NCBI GenBank assembly: GCA_020747015.1
Contig: JAGTJM010000006.1
Location: 124,001-188,000, forward strand
Direction: 5' to 3'
DNA length: 64,000 bases
Source: Pyrenochaeta sp. MPI-SDFR-AT-0127
Taxonomy: Eukaryota > Ascomycota > Dothideomycetes > Pleosporales > Cucurbitariaceae
Position numbers and translations under genes: made by a program. Of the stretch, positions 10,750-20,781 are shown one piece after another (the first letter of the stretch is position 1; every line of letters begins with the position of its first letter). Below the pieces are notes generated by a model. That model ran no database searches, had not been told where the DNA came from, and saw nothing but the letters and a program-made list of their open reading frames with translations.

Positions 10750-11584
10750 ATGCCTAAGACCAAACGCAAAGTTGTCTCGAAGTCTAAACGTCCTATTAAA
10801 GACAAGGCTAGTAGCCTGAAGTTAAAAGCTACTAAGAAGACCAAAAGCAACAACAGCATCCGAGTCAACAAAGAAGCGGTCGCGGCTAACGAGCCCCCTC
10901 TATTCTTCTGGAAAGAGTCAGAAACTGAAGGAGGATTTCTTTCGCCGTGGTACAAGTCACGATTTCGGGTTGACGGAGTAATGTACGAGTCCGTTGGACA
11001 CGCCATCATGGCTGAGAAAGCGCGAATCTTCGGTGGCAAGGTGAGCAAGACACCTTACTAAGGAAGGGCTATCTCTGATGCAGCTGCACTATAGGAAGTT
11101 CTCCAGCTTATCATCGCCGCGAAAAGTGCAGAGCAGCAGAAGATCTGGGGCAATAATGTGAAGAACTTTGACGAGAAGAGATGGCAAGAAGGTGTGTAAA
11201 CCAATACTGAATTGCGTATAGCACATGTGGTTCAATCATACTGCTTCTTCATGTCGCAGATATGCTGATCGAATATCAGAAGCCCTTATGATTGCCACAC
11301 GAGCAAACATGAGCAAGTTCTCGTATAGCACTAAACCTCCAAATCTCCAAAAACAGCTTTTGAGCATTGGAGAGCGTGAGATTGTTCTCGCCTCTCCGTC
11401 TGATAGGCTTTTTGGAATAGGCTTTGGCGCTGCAGAAGCCAAAACTACGAGTCAAGATCAGTGGGGCCAGAATCTCTTTGGCAAATCACTCGATGCAGTG
11501 AGGAGGAGTATCCAACAATTGAACGACCCTAACTTTCCTGCTGCATTTGACAAGCCTGGTGGCAAGATGAATGTGTATTGGTAA
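10750..11584 (+). CDS. NADAR-domain protein (YbiA-like N-glycosidase / ADP-ribose hydrolase fold)
   Basis: Three exons: 10750-11040, 11095-11195 and 11260-11584 (238 aa). The 54-bp first intron contains TTACTAA; the second is 64 bp. Both joins were chosen because they keep the family alignment: KARIFGGK|EVLQLIIAAK and RWQEG|VYADRISEAL. The N-terminal 45 residues are very rich in lysine and arginine, a possible nuclear localisation signal. Then comes FFWKESETEGGFLSPWY, the SVGHAIMAEKA segment and C-terminally LASPSDRLFGIGF, the order seen in NADAR/YbiA proteins. Established members cleave N-glycosidic bonds, either in riboflavin-pathway intermediates or in ADP-ribosylated guanine. Which activity applies here is unknown. 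No neighbour suggests a pathway. Confidence 0.82.
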
Positions 11585-12166
11585 ACAATTTTCGTTCGCA
11601 ATGCGCGGCGATGACTGTGAATGCATGATGATCAATGAAACCAGGTATTTGCTGCCTAGCATTTGATTCTTCATCAGTATAACCGTGAATTATGGCTTGC
11701 TGCAGTATATAATCTCCCAGGAAACGAAGCAGACAGAAGCCAAATACAACCAGATTCTCTGTGCCCCTACGTATTATTATAGCTACATCGAAATAGCTGA
11801 ATTTCGCAATTTATTGTTGTCAGTCTTTGATACACAGATATTTCGGTACAAGGACTTTCGACCACGTTGACTCAATCAAGTTGCTCGCTCACAGTGAAAA
11901 CCCACAGGTACTACCACCTAACGTTTCAACAGCATTTCAGCGTTGAATACCGACGGCCTTGAGCGAGGAGTGCTAGCAAGTTGCCATTGATGTCGTTTTG
12001 AATGAACTTAGGCTAGGAGGAGGTTATGACATAAGATTTACACTGTGGTCAAGGGTGTAGTTCACTATCCGCACCCGTTTCTTCCTCTTGCTCTGAATCA
12101 CATTGATCTTGAGAACGAGCTAGGCAAGACAATTCCTGGTAAAGTTGCAACCTATCAATTTCAGAG
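11585..12166. other. intergenic between convergent genes
   Basis: About 580 bases between the stops of the NADAR and APH-like genes. No supported reading frame, RNA or repeat seen. Confidence 0.55.
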
Positions 12167-13135
12167 CTACCATGCCCAAGCATCAACCGTTAGGGGGACC
12201 AAAGCTTTTTCGCCCTCTAATTCCACTAGATACTTCGAACCGCCAAGCTTCAAGACAAAAGCATTCCACCAAAAGTCCATTGGACCAAACCGCAGAGGCG
12301 TTGTAAATTCCCAGTAATCTGGATACCATCCTGCAGACTCCCAGTCGAGAAATCCCGAGATGTGATCGTTATAAACCATAATGTTATGATGCTTAAGATC
12401 ACCATGCGTGTAAACGACCGGGTGGCGCAGTGACTGTAGCCTTTTAGCGACTGCAACCTTCTCCTCAAATATATCCCGAGTCTCAAAGCTGTGGCCTGAG
12501 ATAGAACTAAACAGGTGATCATTGAATTCAGATTCAGATTCGCATGGTCCTACGGCATGATTAGGGACGCGCACGCTTCTGATCGCGGTCCCTAGAATTG
12601 AACAGATTCGCTCTCTACCCCATGGGTGGGACCAATTTCGCATAATTAGTAGCATGGAATGCAGCTCAGTGAATATGGTCTCGCGCTCCTGTTCATCCAT
12701 TCGCTCGTATGTTTCGGGGTTGCCTAAGTCTCTGCCAGGTACACGGGTCATTAAGATGGATACCGGCGCATGAGGTGTGTCAGGATGCTCTCCGTATGAG
12801 ATGATCTTTGGTACTGGAAACCCAGCGGCCCTTGCAACCATCGTTGCTGCGACTTCTTCGAGCCGTGTGCCGTCCGACCATTTCAACACCAGTCCGAATG
12901 GAAGTTGCGCGAGTTGGTTGTCAAAAGGGATGCCCACCCAGCTGCAGTAGCGGAAGGAGAAAGATCGAAGGTATGGGTGAACTAAGCCAAAGAATTGGCG
13001 AATAATTCGAGGAGTGAGTCGTGGCGTGGGTGGAATCGATGACGCTAAGTCGACACAACCCAGGACGCGATGAGGCCAGGTGAAAGTAGGAAGGAAGATA
13101 TTGGAAATCGAGAACCGAAGCCAAAGCCAATCCAT
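12167..13135 (-). CDS. APH-like (aminoglycoside phosphotransferase fold) kinase
   Basis: Intronless, 322 aa, first ATG at 13135. The protein-kinase-like fold of the APH family (PF01636) shows in three places: an N-lobe strand with a lysine, GLVLKWSDGTRLEE, a hinge-like segment ISILMTRVPGRDL, and the catalytic loop HGDLKHHNIMV (H244, D246, N251) followed by the DFG-equivalent DWE (D264-E266). All residues needed for ATP-dependent phosphotransfer are present. Large lineages of such proteins occur in filamentous ascomycetes. Most have no known substrate, and homology to antibiotic kinases does not imply drug resistance. No membrane segment or signal peptide is evident. Family confident; substrate unknown. 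Confidence 0.85.
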   Translation of the reverse strand: MDWLWLRFSISNIFLPTFTWPHRVLGCVDLASSIPPTPRLTPRIIRQFFGLVHPYLRSFSFRYCSWVGIPFDNQLAQLPFGLVLKWSDGTRLEEVAATMVARAAGFPVPKIISYGEHPDTPHAPVSILMTRVPGRDLGNPETYERMDEQERETIFTELHSMLLIMRNWSHPWGRERICSILGTAIRSVRVPNHAVGPCESESEFNDHLFSSISGHSFETRDIFEEKVAVAKRLQSLRHPVVYTHGDLKHHNIMVYNDHISGFLDWESAGWYPDYWEFTTPLRFGPMDFWWNAFVLKLGGSKYLVELEGEKALVPLTVDAWAW

Positions 13136-15839
13136 CAATGAGCTTATACTGAAGAAATGTACAATTTATGAATTGTTATGCACCGCCTCTTGTTCACCTG
13201 AGGATTGTGTGCTGAGGATTGTGTGTGGCCTTGGGGAAGCCTACGGAATCTTTGAGCTAACAAGGAACACGCCAGGACGCACGAGCCATTGCGCCAACGC
13301 AATGGAGTCCAGCGCGATATAGGTGAACGGGCTGTGAAATCATCATCGTGGAAGCTCTGGGCCATTTACATATTCTTTGATTTCTTGAAGGAGCAGGACG
13401 AAACTTAGCTCACGCGCATGACTATCGCACAAGAAGTTTGAGAGCTCGAAGTATCATGAACATGAAGTGCCAAGCCCGAGAAAAACGGTAAATATTGGGA
13501 CTTTGATGCGACTTCAACTGCAAAGCCGCTAGTTAGTTAGGCATCTGTAATATGCCTCGTTGAGTATTATGAATACTGGATTCCGTTTGGTCGTCAGTCA
13601 ATCAACGCCCTCCTTACACGACCTCCTGACGGCCTAGCGGAGACTCTCAGACTACAAGTATAAAGTCTACCCAAGTATCTGTCCAAATCAACTCATCGCA
13701 TTATAACCTTCTCTGTTAAGCCTTAAAACTATCTCGACCATCAATCCTTCACGTCATGCCTCTTGACACGCTACAAGTTAGTGGGCCATATGTCATTCTT
13801 TTCCTCCGCACGTCTCCACATACACTAAACAACTTCAATTAAGCACTCTACCCTCACCACAATCCTCATCAATGGGGAACCAAGTGCTACATTAAGAAAC
13901 AAGGGTCCAGCCGAATCGCAGATCATGGCATGGGGAATAAAAACGCAGAGTCGACGGTGCTCAATCATCAGCTACGTCCAGTTGCGGTCTCAAGTATGTT
14001 TTCTGATCTATCACGAACTGCATGCCCTACAAATCTGGTTTCTAGGGTTTCTTTGATAAGGGAGTTGACAGGACGCAGATCTACATTCGCTGTGCTGTGC
14101 AATAAAAAGGTACACAGTACCTAGATAGTCGGTGAGCACTAATCACGCTGTGCACAATAGTAACATCGTCGATCTCGCTCATGGCCTAGCTGTCAGCCTG
14201 GCTCGCGGCATAACAGGAGTACAGGAAGAAAACTTTGGTGTAGCCTGGTGATCTGGATTGTAGCATAAGTAGTTATAATATAAGCAGGTAGAATAGGTCA
14301 ATGAAGTAGCGAGAGTCGCGGGCTATTATAAGTGTGTGGTCCCAGAGGATTATCTTCATATACTTCGATGTACATAGCGGCTGGAAGCTGTGGCGCCCAT
14401 TCTGCTGATTGAAGACAAACAATTTATAAATGAAAATATAGTAGAGAAATATAACCCAACCATACAATTCCGCTATTGAGCAACTCAACTCCAGCGCTGA
14501 TATTTTGAGCTTCAAAGCCCTACTTTTTGATGTTGTACTCGACAGATCGTTATTCGCGTTTCGGACGATAGAAAATATCCAGCAAGATGAAGATGATACA
14601 GTCATTTTTTATCACATGAAGCTCAAAGACACTGTTCGCTCACTGCACCTTTCATCATGAGGGCTTCGACAGTGAGCAAATAGGAATTCACAAGCACATA
14701 CAACCCTACAAAGCCAAAGAACCCCACACAAGTCTTTTTAAGGCCTATTTGCCTAAAACCAAACGCAAGAAGATGTTGACAGCGCGGGTGGCATTTTCAT
14801 AACCTCACAAATACAACAGAGTCTACAGCACAACCCATCCAAGCGACATTCGGCGGCAGAATTACCAAGCAGTTGTTTTACAGGCTAGAAACGCAATTAA
14901 GGTGATGCTACAGCCAAATAGGAATATGGCTATAATACATTTGATCTTTCGATAGCTTGTTCAAGGAATGACTTCGATCCAAACACCAGCCTGGCCCAGG
15001 TCACAAGGGTCATGTGATCGAACTAGAAGGCATCCACTAGCCACTGCTTCGCACAAGCGTCCTTTTTCCTTCTAGCGTCGCTCAGGTCCGGAATGCGAGC
15101 GCTAGGCCGTCATTAGTGAAGTGTTCCAATAGCTCTTTCCCACTTATGACGTTGTGGCTTATTTTCGGTTACCTTGACACGACGGCCAGGCCCGAACGAA
15201 AGCGCCATGGTACAGAGCACGCAGTTAGTTGCTGAAGATCGCTTCGGTATGGACGTGAATGATCTTCATTACTGTGCGACCCTCTATCAGAGTGCAAAAG
15301 CACATCTGATTGTTGTAGCCTTCACATGGACTGACCTCCACATACACGTGAAGCCCGAGTCAGTTAGTGCAGTGGGTGGTGATAGTGCATTCTTCGCACA
15401 AACTATGCTTGTTCCTGGAATAATTGATGATGGTAGGATAGGCAAAGATGTTCACAGGAGATCAAACATCTCCGGCGGTGAGGTGTAGCTCAACCCCGCT
15501 GGCCCATTGAGCACGACTGCGTGAGTTTTGGTTTTGCTTAGTCGTCTAAGCGATGTATTCAGCTATTGTTCGTGCAAGCCGTGGCGACTACTTGCGGCAC
15601 AGCGCGCTTGTCCCGTCCGTTCTTGTTGGTTGGCTTACGGCTCTACAACTTGTCACGTGAAGGAAATCTCAATTGCTAATGACCAGAATTGGCATGCGAA
15701 AGGACTCGTAATCAACAAGCTTTGTTCTCGTGGCCAGATCTGGCGATTCTTTCAGCTCGTTGTGGTATACGAAGAAGTTCGTGTTCTAATTAGGAAGCGG
15801 GGATCGTTGGCTCAAAGCTCAGAAAACACGCGCGTCACT
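13136..15839. other. gene-poor stretch left of the transposon
   Basis: 2.7 kb without any reading frame of recognisable content. Short frames at 13930, 14273, 15174 and 15528 have no known motifs and no supporting splice structure. No tRNA-like fold or second transposon copy was recognised. Confidence 0.55.
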
Positions 15840-15841
15840 TA

Positions 15842-15934
15842 AGCTAGCGTACAGGGTAGTCGGCCACCCATGGAAGTCGTCCACCCCACCAAAACAACGA
15901 TCACGATTTCAACGCGCGATAACTCAACAACCAC
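15842..15934 (+). repeat. left terminal inverted repeat of the transposon
   Basis: 93 bases that match the reverse complement of 17539-17631 at all but one position (base 69 of the repeat, C here and T in the other arm). Confidence 0.92.
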
Positions 15935-15943
15935 GCTTTCAAA

Positions 15944-17536
15944 ATGGATAGCCGTGAGGCTGCTATACAAGCTGCTATTGCTAATCTCGATTCTGGTGTT
16001 TATACTAGCCAGAGGCAGGCTGCCAAGGCGTACAATATCCCAAGGTCAACGCTGCAGGGCCGCCTCGAGGGCCGCACAAGTCGCGTTATTACTCATTAAC
16101 ACCAGCAGCGATTATCACCTGTACAAGAGGAGTTTATTATTTAATAGATACTTAAGGAGGACTCACGTGCTTAGCCTCCATCTCATGCGCGCGTGCGAGA
16201 GATGGCTACTAGAATCCTCCAGGCTAATGGCGATCATAATCCACTTGGCCACCAATAGATCTCAAACTTCTTATCGCGTCAACCACGAGTTACCTCTATC
16301 GTCGGCCGATCGATTGATACCTTAAGAGCTGAGGCAGCAAGCCCTGCGCAGATCCTTGCATTTCTTGAGCTATTCAATCGCGTTCGAATCGAGCTTGGTA
16401 TCAGAGTAGAGGATATATAGAATATGGATGAGACTGGGATAGCACTGGGGGTATATACAAATACTAGGGTGATTAGACGAGCTGGCAAGAAGAAGGCTTA
16501 TAATAGAGAACCAGGTAATCGCGAGTGGGTATCTATTATTAAGACCATCTCAGCTACAGGGCAATCTCTCCCATACATGGTGATCTTTAAGGGACAGAGC
16601 CTCCAAACTACCTGGTTTCCAAGCCAGTTAGTTCCTGACTGGCTATATACTACGTCAAAGAATGGATGGACGTCATATACGATTAGAGTTGAGTGGCTCA
16701 AGCGGATCTTTATCCCGTGTACAGCACCAGATCAAGATCGCTATCGGATGCTGATACTTGATGGCCATGGCTCCCATACTAATATAGAGTTCATATGGCT
16801 CTGTAAGCAGAACAAGATTATTGCTCTCTATCTCCCTGCTCATACATCTCATGTCCTGCAGCCGCTAGATCTTGCTCCATTCTCTGCTGTCAAGTCAAGC
16901 TATCGCAGTCAGATACAAGCTCTCTCGGCTCTTGATGATGCAGCTCCAGTCAAAAAAGAACGCTTTATTAGCTCATACTATCAAGCTCGTATAGATGGCC
17001 TATCTGAGCGCGTTATTCGAGCTGGTTGGAGAGCAGCAGGTCTCTGTCCTTATAACCCAGATCAAGTACTACGCTCATCTCAAGTCTCAGCACGAGCTGT
17101 TACTCCTCCGCTAGCTGCGCCGCCTAGATATATATCAGATCTATCGTTCAAGACTCCTCAAAGATCTCAAGATCTATATCAAGCTCAACAACAGCTTTTG
17201 CAATCAGAATCTCTGTCTCGAAGTACTCGGTTCTTGCTTGGCAAGGCAGGCAAGGCTATTGCAATCGCAAATACTCGAGCAGCTCAACTCCAAGCTGCTA
17301 ATCAACGCCTCCAATATCAGCTAGAGCAGATCAAGGATAAACAATCAAGGAAGCGTGTTCGAGTTGATCCAAATGAAAACTTTAGCAACGCGGAAGCAAT
17401 TAAGGCTGCAATAGATCGAGCTGCTGCTGCTTCTGCTGCAGCAGCATCAAAGGACCCAGAGAAGGCTGCTGCTGCAGCAGCAGCAGAAGCAGCAGCTTTA
17501 ACTCTCCAATCCATGTGTACAGAGTTTCAAATATAA
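15944..17536 (+). pseudogene. DD35D transposase (Fot1/pogo), six in-frame stops
   Basis: Reading from the ATG at 15944 gives one continuous 531-codon frame to the TAA at 17534. It is interrupted by stops at 16097, 16142, 16145, 16172, 16256 and 16418 and has no frameshift. The N-terminus has a psq-type helix-turn-helix (AAIANLDSGVYTSQRQAAKA), then a CENP-B-like DNA-binding region (PPSHARVREMATRILQ). The DDE_1 catalytic core has its three aspartates intact: D at 16427 (NMDETG), 16760 (LILDGHGSH) and 16868 (LQPLDLAPF), with 35 residues between the last two as in Fot1 elements. Each stop is one C-to-T or G-to-A step from CAA, CAG or TGG in a CpA/TpG context. The C-terminus is rich in alanine and glutamine. 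The product cannot be made from this copy. Confidence 0.92.
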
Positions 17537-17538
17537 TT

Positions 17539-17631
17539 GTGGTTGTTGAGTTATCGCGCGTTAAAATCGTGATCGTTGTTTTGGTGGGGTGGACGACTTC
17601 CATGGGTGGCCGACTACCCTGTACGCTAGCT
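17539..17631 (-). repeat. right terminal inverted repeat of the transposon
   Basis: Mirror copy of the left repeat. It begins three bases after the transposase stop codon, so the coding frame runs almost into the repeat. Confidence 0.92.
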
Positions 17632-18516
17632 TAGTCCAAACGCTTTGACTGAACACGATGTAGCTTTTCTTGTACCAATTCCTGTTCTTTGTTCAACCAG
17701 TTGTAGATATCGCGATTAATCGATGATTGCTCTTGTTTCTGGGGCCTGTGATCAAAATAGTGTGGTGTCCCAGAGTCTTGGTATGATGCTTACATCAAGC
17801 TACAGAAGTATAGAATTATTGAACAAAACTCTCGGCACGTCGGCGCGACCGAGCGTAAATAGTTGCACTTACGAAGGTGGTGAAACTACTGCAGGGGCTA
17901 GCTAATTGAGCTATTCTCAGCCAGAGCTAAGCGAAAGTCAAACCGCATCAGCTCCGGTGTGCGACTGGACAAAATCCGAGGACAACTAGCAGTAAATAGC
18001 ATCAGCAATTAATGGCTGCATGGGAAAGTAAAAATGGTAGTCCAAGCAGACTTCTACTAGATGCCACGAAGCGAGCGCTGACCCAACCAACCTGACGAAT
18101 CGTTGACCAGATTAATCTGATACGACTCATCGAATGTTTCCTCATTATCCGCAGGGGCTAAGTGTTGCACGCATGGTTGATCTATAAGCATATAGGGTTG
18201 CAAAGATATCCTCTGCTACTATTCGTGCAATCTCTGAGGCCAATCCTTCTACCCATCACGTGCATCTGATCTGGAGTGTTTCAATAGTTCACGTGGAAGA
18301 CCGTTGAGGATGCATTGGCTCTCTTGTCGCGGCCACCATGCAACTAGTGTTCCCTAGGGGCAAAGAACGCCTAGATTTACGCCGCTGAAGAAATTATTCA
18401 GCCCCATCTCATGGCTACGATGAGACGTGACTGATTAGGAAAAGGTCAAAGAGACTAGGCGTGTTACTCTTCCCCTCAAGGCCTCTGGACGAGGCTGAAT
18501 TAGGCAACGCTATGTA

Positions 18517-18638
18517 CATGGGGCCCCAAAACGAGTATGCGTTTTGTAAAACGAGCAGCTTACTCGTGTAGCCGGAAATAGTATTCTAGTGGTGTCATAA
18601 TAGAGTTCCTTACCCCGCATACGCATTTTAGGCCCATG
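18517..18638. repeat. 122-bp segment with imperfect inverted-repeat ends (MITE-like?)
   Basis: The left arm 18517-18541 (CATGGGGCC...GTATGCG) matches the reverse complement of the right arm 18616-18638 at about 20 positions, allowing a two-base gap. The interior has no reading frame. No convincing target duplication flanks it, so a miniature transposon is only one explanation; a hairpin-forming regulatory or chance structure is possible. Confidence 0.3.
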
Positions 18639-19689
18639 ATCTTTTTTTATCAAGCGTCACGACCTCTTTGTTTCTCACCCATTCACAAGATTCATTTTCA
18701 GAATTGAAGGCATCAGTTATCTATATGGGCTCAATGCCAAAGAGGCTCAGATAAACCAATGATGTTGATACTGCTAGTGCTAGCACCAGGCTGCTTGGTT
18801 ACTACGATTCTGCTAGTACATGAATTCATGAGATTAATCACAATCGTAGCTGGGGAAAGCCGCACAGTTACCTAAGTAATGATACGCAGTTGTTTGCGGA
18901 GGCACAAATCTGTCGGTCAGCGACCAAAGAGGGAGCTAGACTAGAACAGCTGAACGACAATCAAGTTATGGTTCGATCCATTCAGTGGCTTGTACTATCC
19001 TGTCCCAGGTTAACCGAAAAGAACCCAAAATGGAACCGATCCTCTGGCTAGCCTCGCTTATTCGTCTGTGTCAGGCTAGCTGAACAACGCCAAAGTCTCC
19101 AAGAGCGCCCGATCTACCGGTACTTGGGTTGCCGGATTTCACGTTGCAAAGACCAAGTCCACACTCTTTATCCCTGTCGCGTATTGCACCTATCACGGTA
19201 ATGACACGAGTAGACCCAATGGTTTACGTAGGAGGAGATGATGAAGTAACAAAGCGCATTGTTGGGCCTGAAGCAGGCAAAGCTGAGCTCGGAGAGGCTG
19301 CTATGTAGTACCAAGTCAACTAAATTGTCGAGAGCCATGGCCAACAATTACTGTAATCGCCAATGGCGAGCTAGGTAAGTGCTAAGAATTACCATCATCA
19401 ACAAAAGATACCAATAACCATACTAACGGCTGCCCAAGTGCCATCCCGGGCACATGCGCAATGACATGCGACAGGGCTGACGATGTTGCTTGCGAATAAG
19501 GCTATCCGGAGCTCTGAAGCAAAAACTAGTCTATCCAACACTTAGTAGATGCGTGGTTTACAACGTGGCGGGCCAGACATAGCTGAGATACCATCGCCAT
19601 GCGCCATGGTCAGATTTTCTCGTATGGATGCTACTCGCCCTACTCTGGACTCACAGGTTGCATCCAAGCGCAGTGAAGCACGATAAGTG

Positions 19690-19697
19690 TATATAAG
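19690..19697 (+). promoter_or_regulatory. TATA box of the secreted PAN-repeat gene
   Basis: TATATAAG about 99 bases upstream of the ATG at 19789, followed by a CT/CA-rich leader. Motif and spacing are typical of a strong fungal core promoter. Confidence 0.5.
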
Positions 19698-19788
19698 ATG
19701 GTCGATCTTTCCTCTTCTCCATCATCAACTCATCAAAACCTGCCCAAAACTCACATACGCCTCATTCTACTACTTCACCATCTTCAAC

Positions 19789-20781
19789 ATGACTCGTTCA
19801 GTCCTTGTCTTCGCGCTTGCTTCCCTCCTAGGGGCTTCGCAAGCCGCCGGTTTGACAAGTTGCCCCACCGCTGAGACGCAGGTCTCAACTCCAGATGGCT
19901 CCCTCTACGCTGTCTGCTCAAAGACCGACTACCAGGGAGAGACAACAGAGCTCGTTACCCAGATTACCTCTCCCACTGCTTGTGCCACACGTTGTAAGTA
20001 CAAGCCTTAGCACAAATTACATCCGGGACGAACACTAATTTGAGTCCTCTCTTCAGGTAATCAGAAGTCTGGTTGCATCCAGGCTGTTTATGACAAGAAA
20101 TATTCTATTTGCCATCTCAAGGGACCCGCCTCTGGGTTGGACTGGGTTTCAAGCCAACAGTACACCACGATCCGTTTGCTTGTCAAACCCGGAGATGAGA
20201 TCTCAGCATGCCCTACAACTGAGAAGTCAGTTACTTCCAATGGCGTGACTCTGGCAAGCTGCGCCAACACCGATTACCAAGGCGAAACTGTCACGGCTAT
20301 TCCTCAGATCACTTCGGCCCAGGCATGTGCCAAGGCTTGTGCTAAGATTGCTAAATGTTCGAACGCTGTTTTCTCAAGCGCTGGATCAGAGTGCTTCATC
20401 AAGAACCCCAATCGTGCACAACTTCGCTGGACTTATGATCCGAAATACACCTCCATCCGTGTAACTTCCGAGACCTCACAGGCTCAAGCCCTGAACAGCT
20501 GCCCGGGCGATGGTGCTTCGTCAATCTCTACCAGCAACGGAGTAAAGTTTTCCGCCTGCGCCAACGGCGATTACCAAGCGAACAGCATTGACATTCTTGG
20601 AAACGTGGACTCAGCCAAGGCCTGCGCAGAGATCTGCGGCCCACGTACCGATTGTTCCTATGCTTCCTACGATTCTGCCTACAAGGCCTGCCACATCAAG
20701 CCTACGAACCCTGCGCCAGGTTTTGTGTTCAACCGTGGCTTTGTTTCTCTGAAGCGTGTCAGGACCCCACGCAGGGCTTAG
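19789..20781 (+). CDS. secreted cysteine-rich protein with three PAN/apple-like repeats
   Basis: Two exons, 19789-19993 and 20057-20781 (309 aa); the 63-bp intron has GTAAGT and TTCAG borders and splits a cysteine codon. Residues 1-20 are a signal peptide ending near SQAAG. The mature protein is three copies of a roughly 90-residue module. Each opens with a cysteine (SCPT, ACPT, SCPG), has a second cysteine before a DYQGET/DYQAN turn, then the ACAxxC helix and closely spaced later cysteines, the layout of PAN_4/apple domains. Such domains bind carbohydrate or protein, and small repeat proteins of this type in plant-associated fungi are secreted. It could act in wall binding or host interaction; that is inference. 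The C-terminus ends with a short basic tail. Confidence 0.8.

Larger units (their letters stand above)
15842..17631 (+). mobile_element. Fot1/pogo-type DNA transposon, RIP-inactivated, complete ends
   Basis: A 1790-bp element bounded by near-perfect terminal inverted repeats of 93 bp (15842-15934 and 17539-17631) starting AGCTAGCGTACAGGG. It is flanked by a TA target-site duplication at 15840-15841 and 17632-17633, as expected for the Tc1/mariner-pogo superfamily. The repeats differ at one position (C versus T, a CpA to TpA change). The interior holds one transposase frame, listed separately, with six stop codons and no length change. Complete ends and a clean target duplication indicate a full-length insertion that was later mutated rather than deleted. 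Confidence 0.93.
17634..19788. other. gene-poor stretch right of the transposon
   Basis: 2.1 kb with no supported gene. It contains a pair of imperfect inverted repeats around 18517-18638 (listed separately) and the promoter of the secreted repeat protein at its right end. Confidence 0.55.

Noticed and set aside
12167..13135. Aminoglycoside resistance gene
   Set aside because: The APH fold is widespread in fungi with unrelated or unknown substrates; homology does not support a resistance role.
17317..17514. Alanine-rich frame on the minus strand within the transposon
   Set aside because: It is the complement of the Ala/Gln-rich transposase tail (GCT/GCA repeats), not a separate gene.
18960..18990. 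GGTTCGATCC resembling a tRNA B-box
   Set aside because: The T-stem does not pair and no A-box lies at the right distance.
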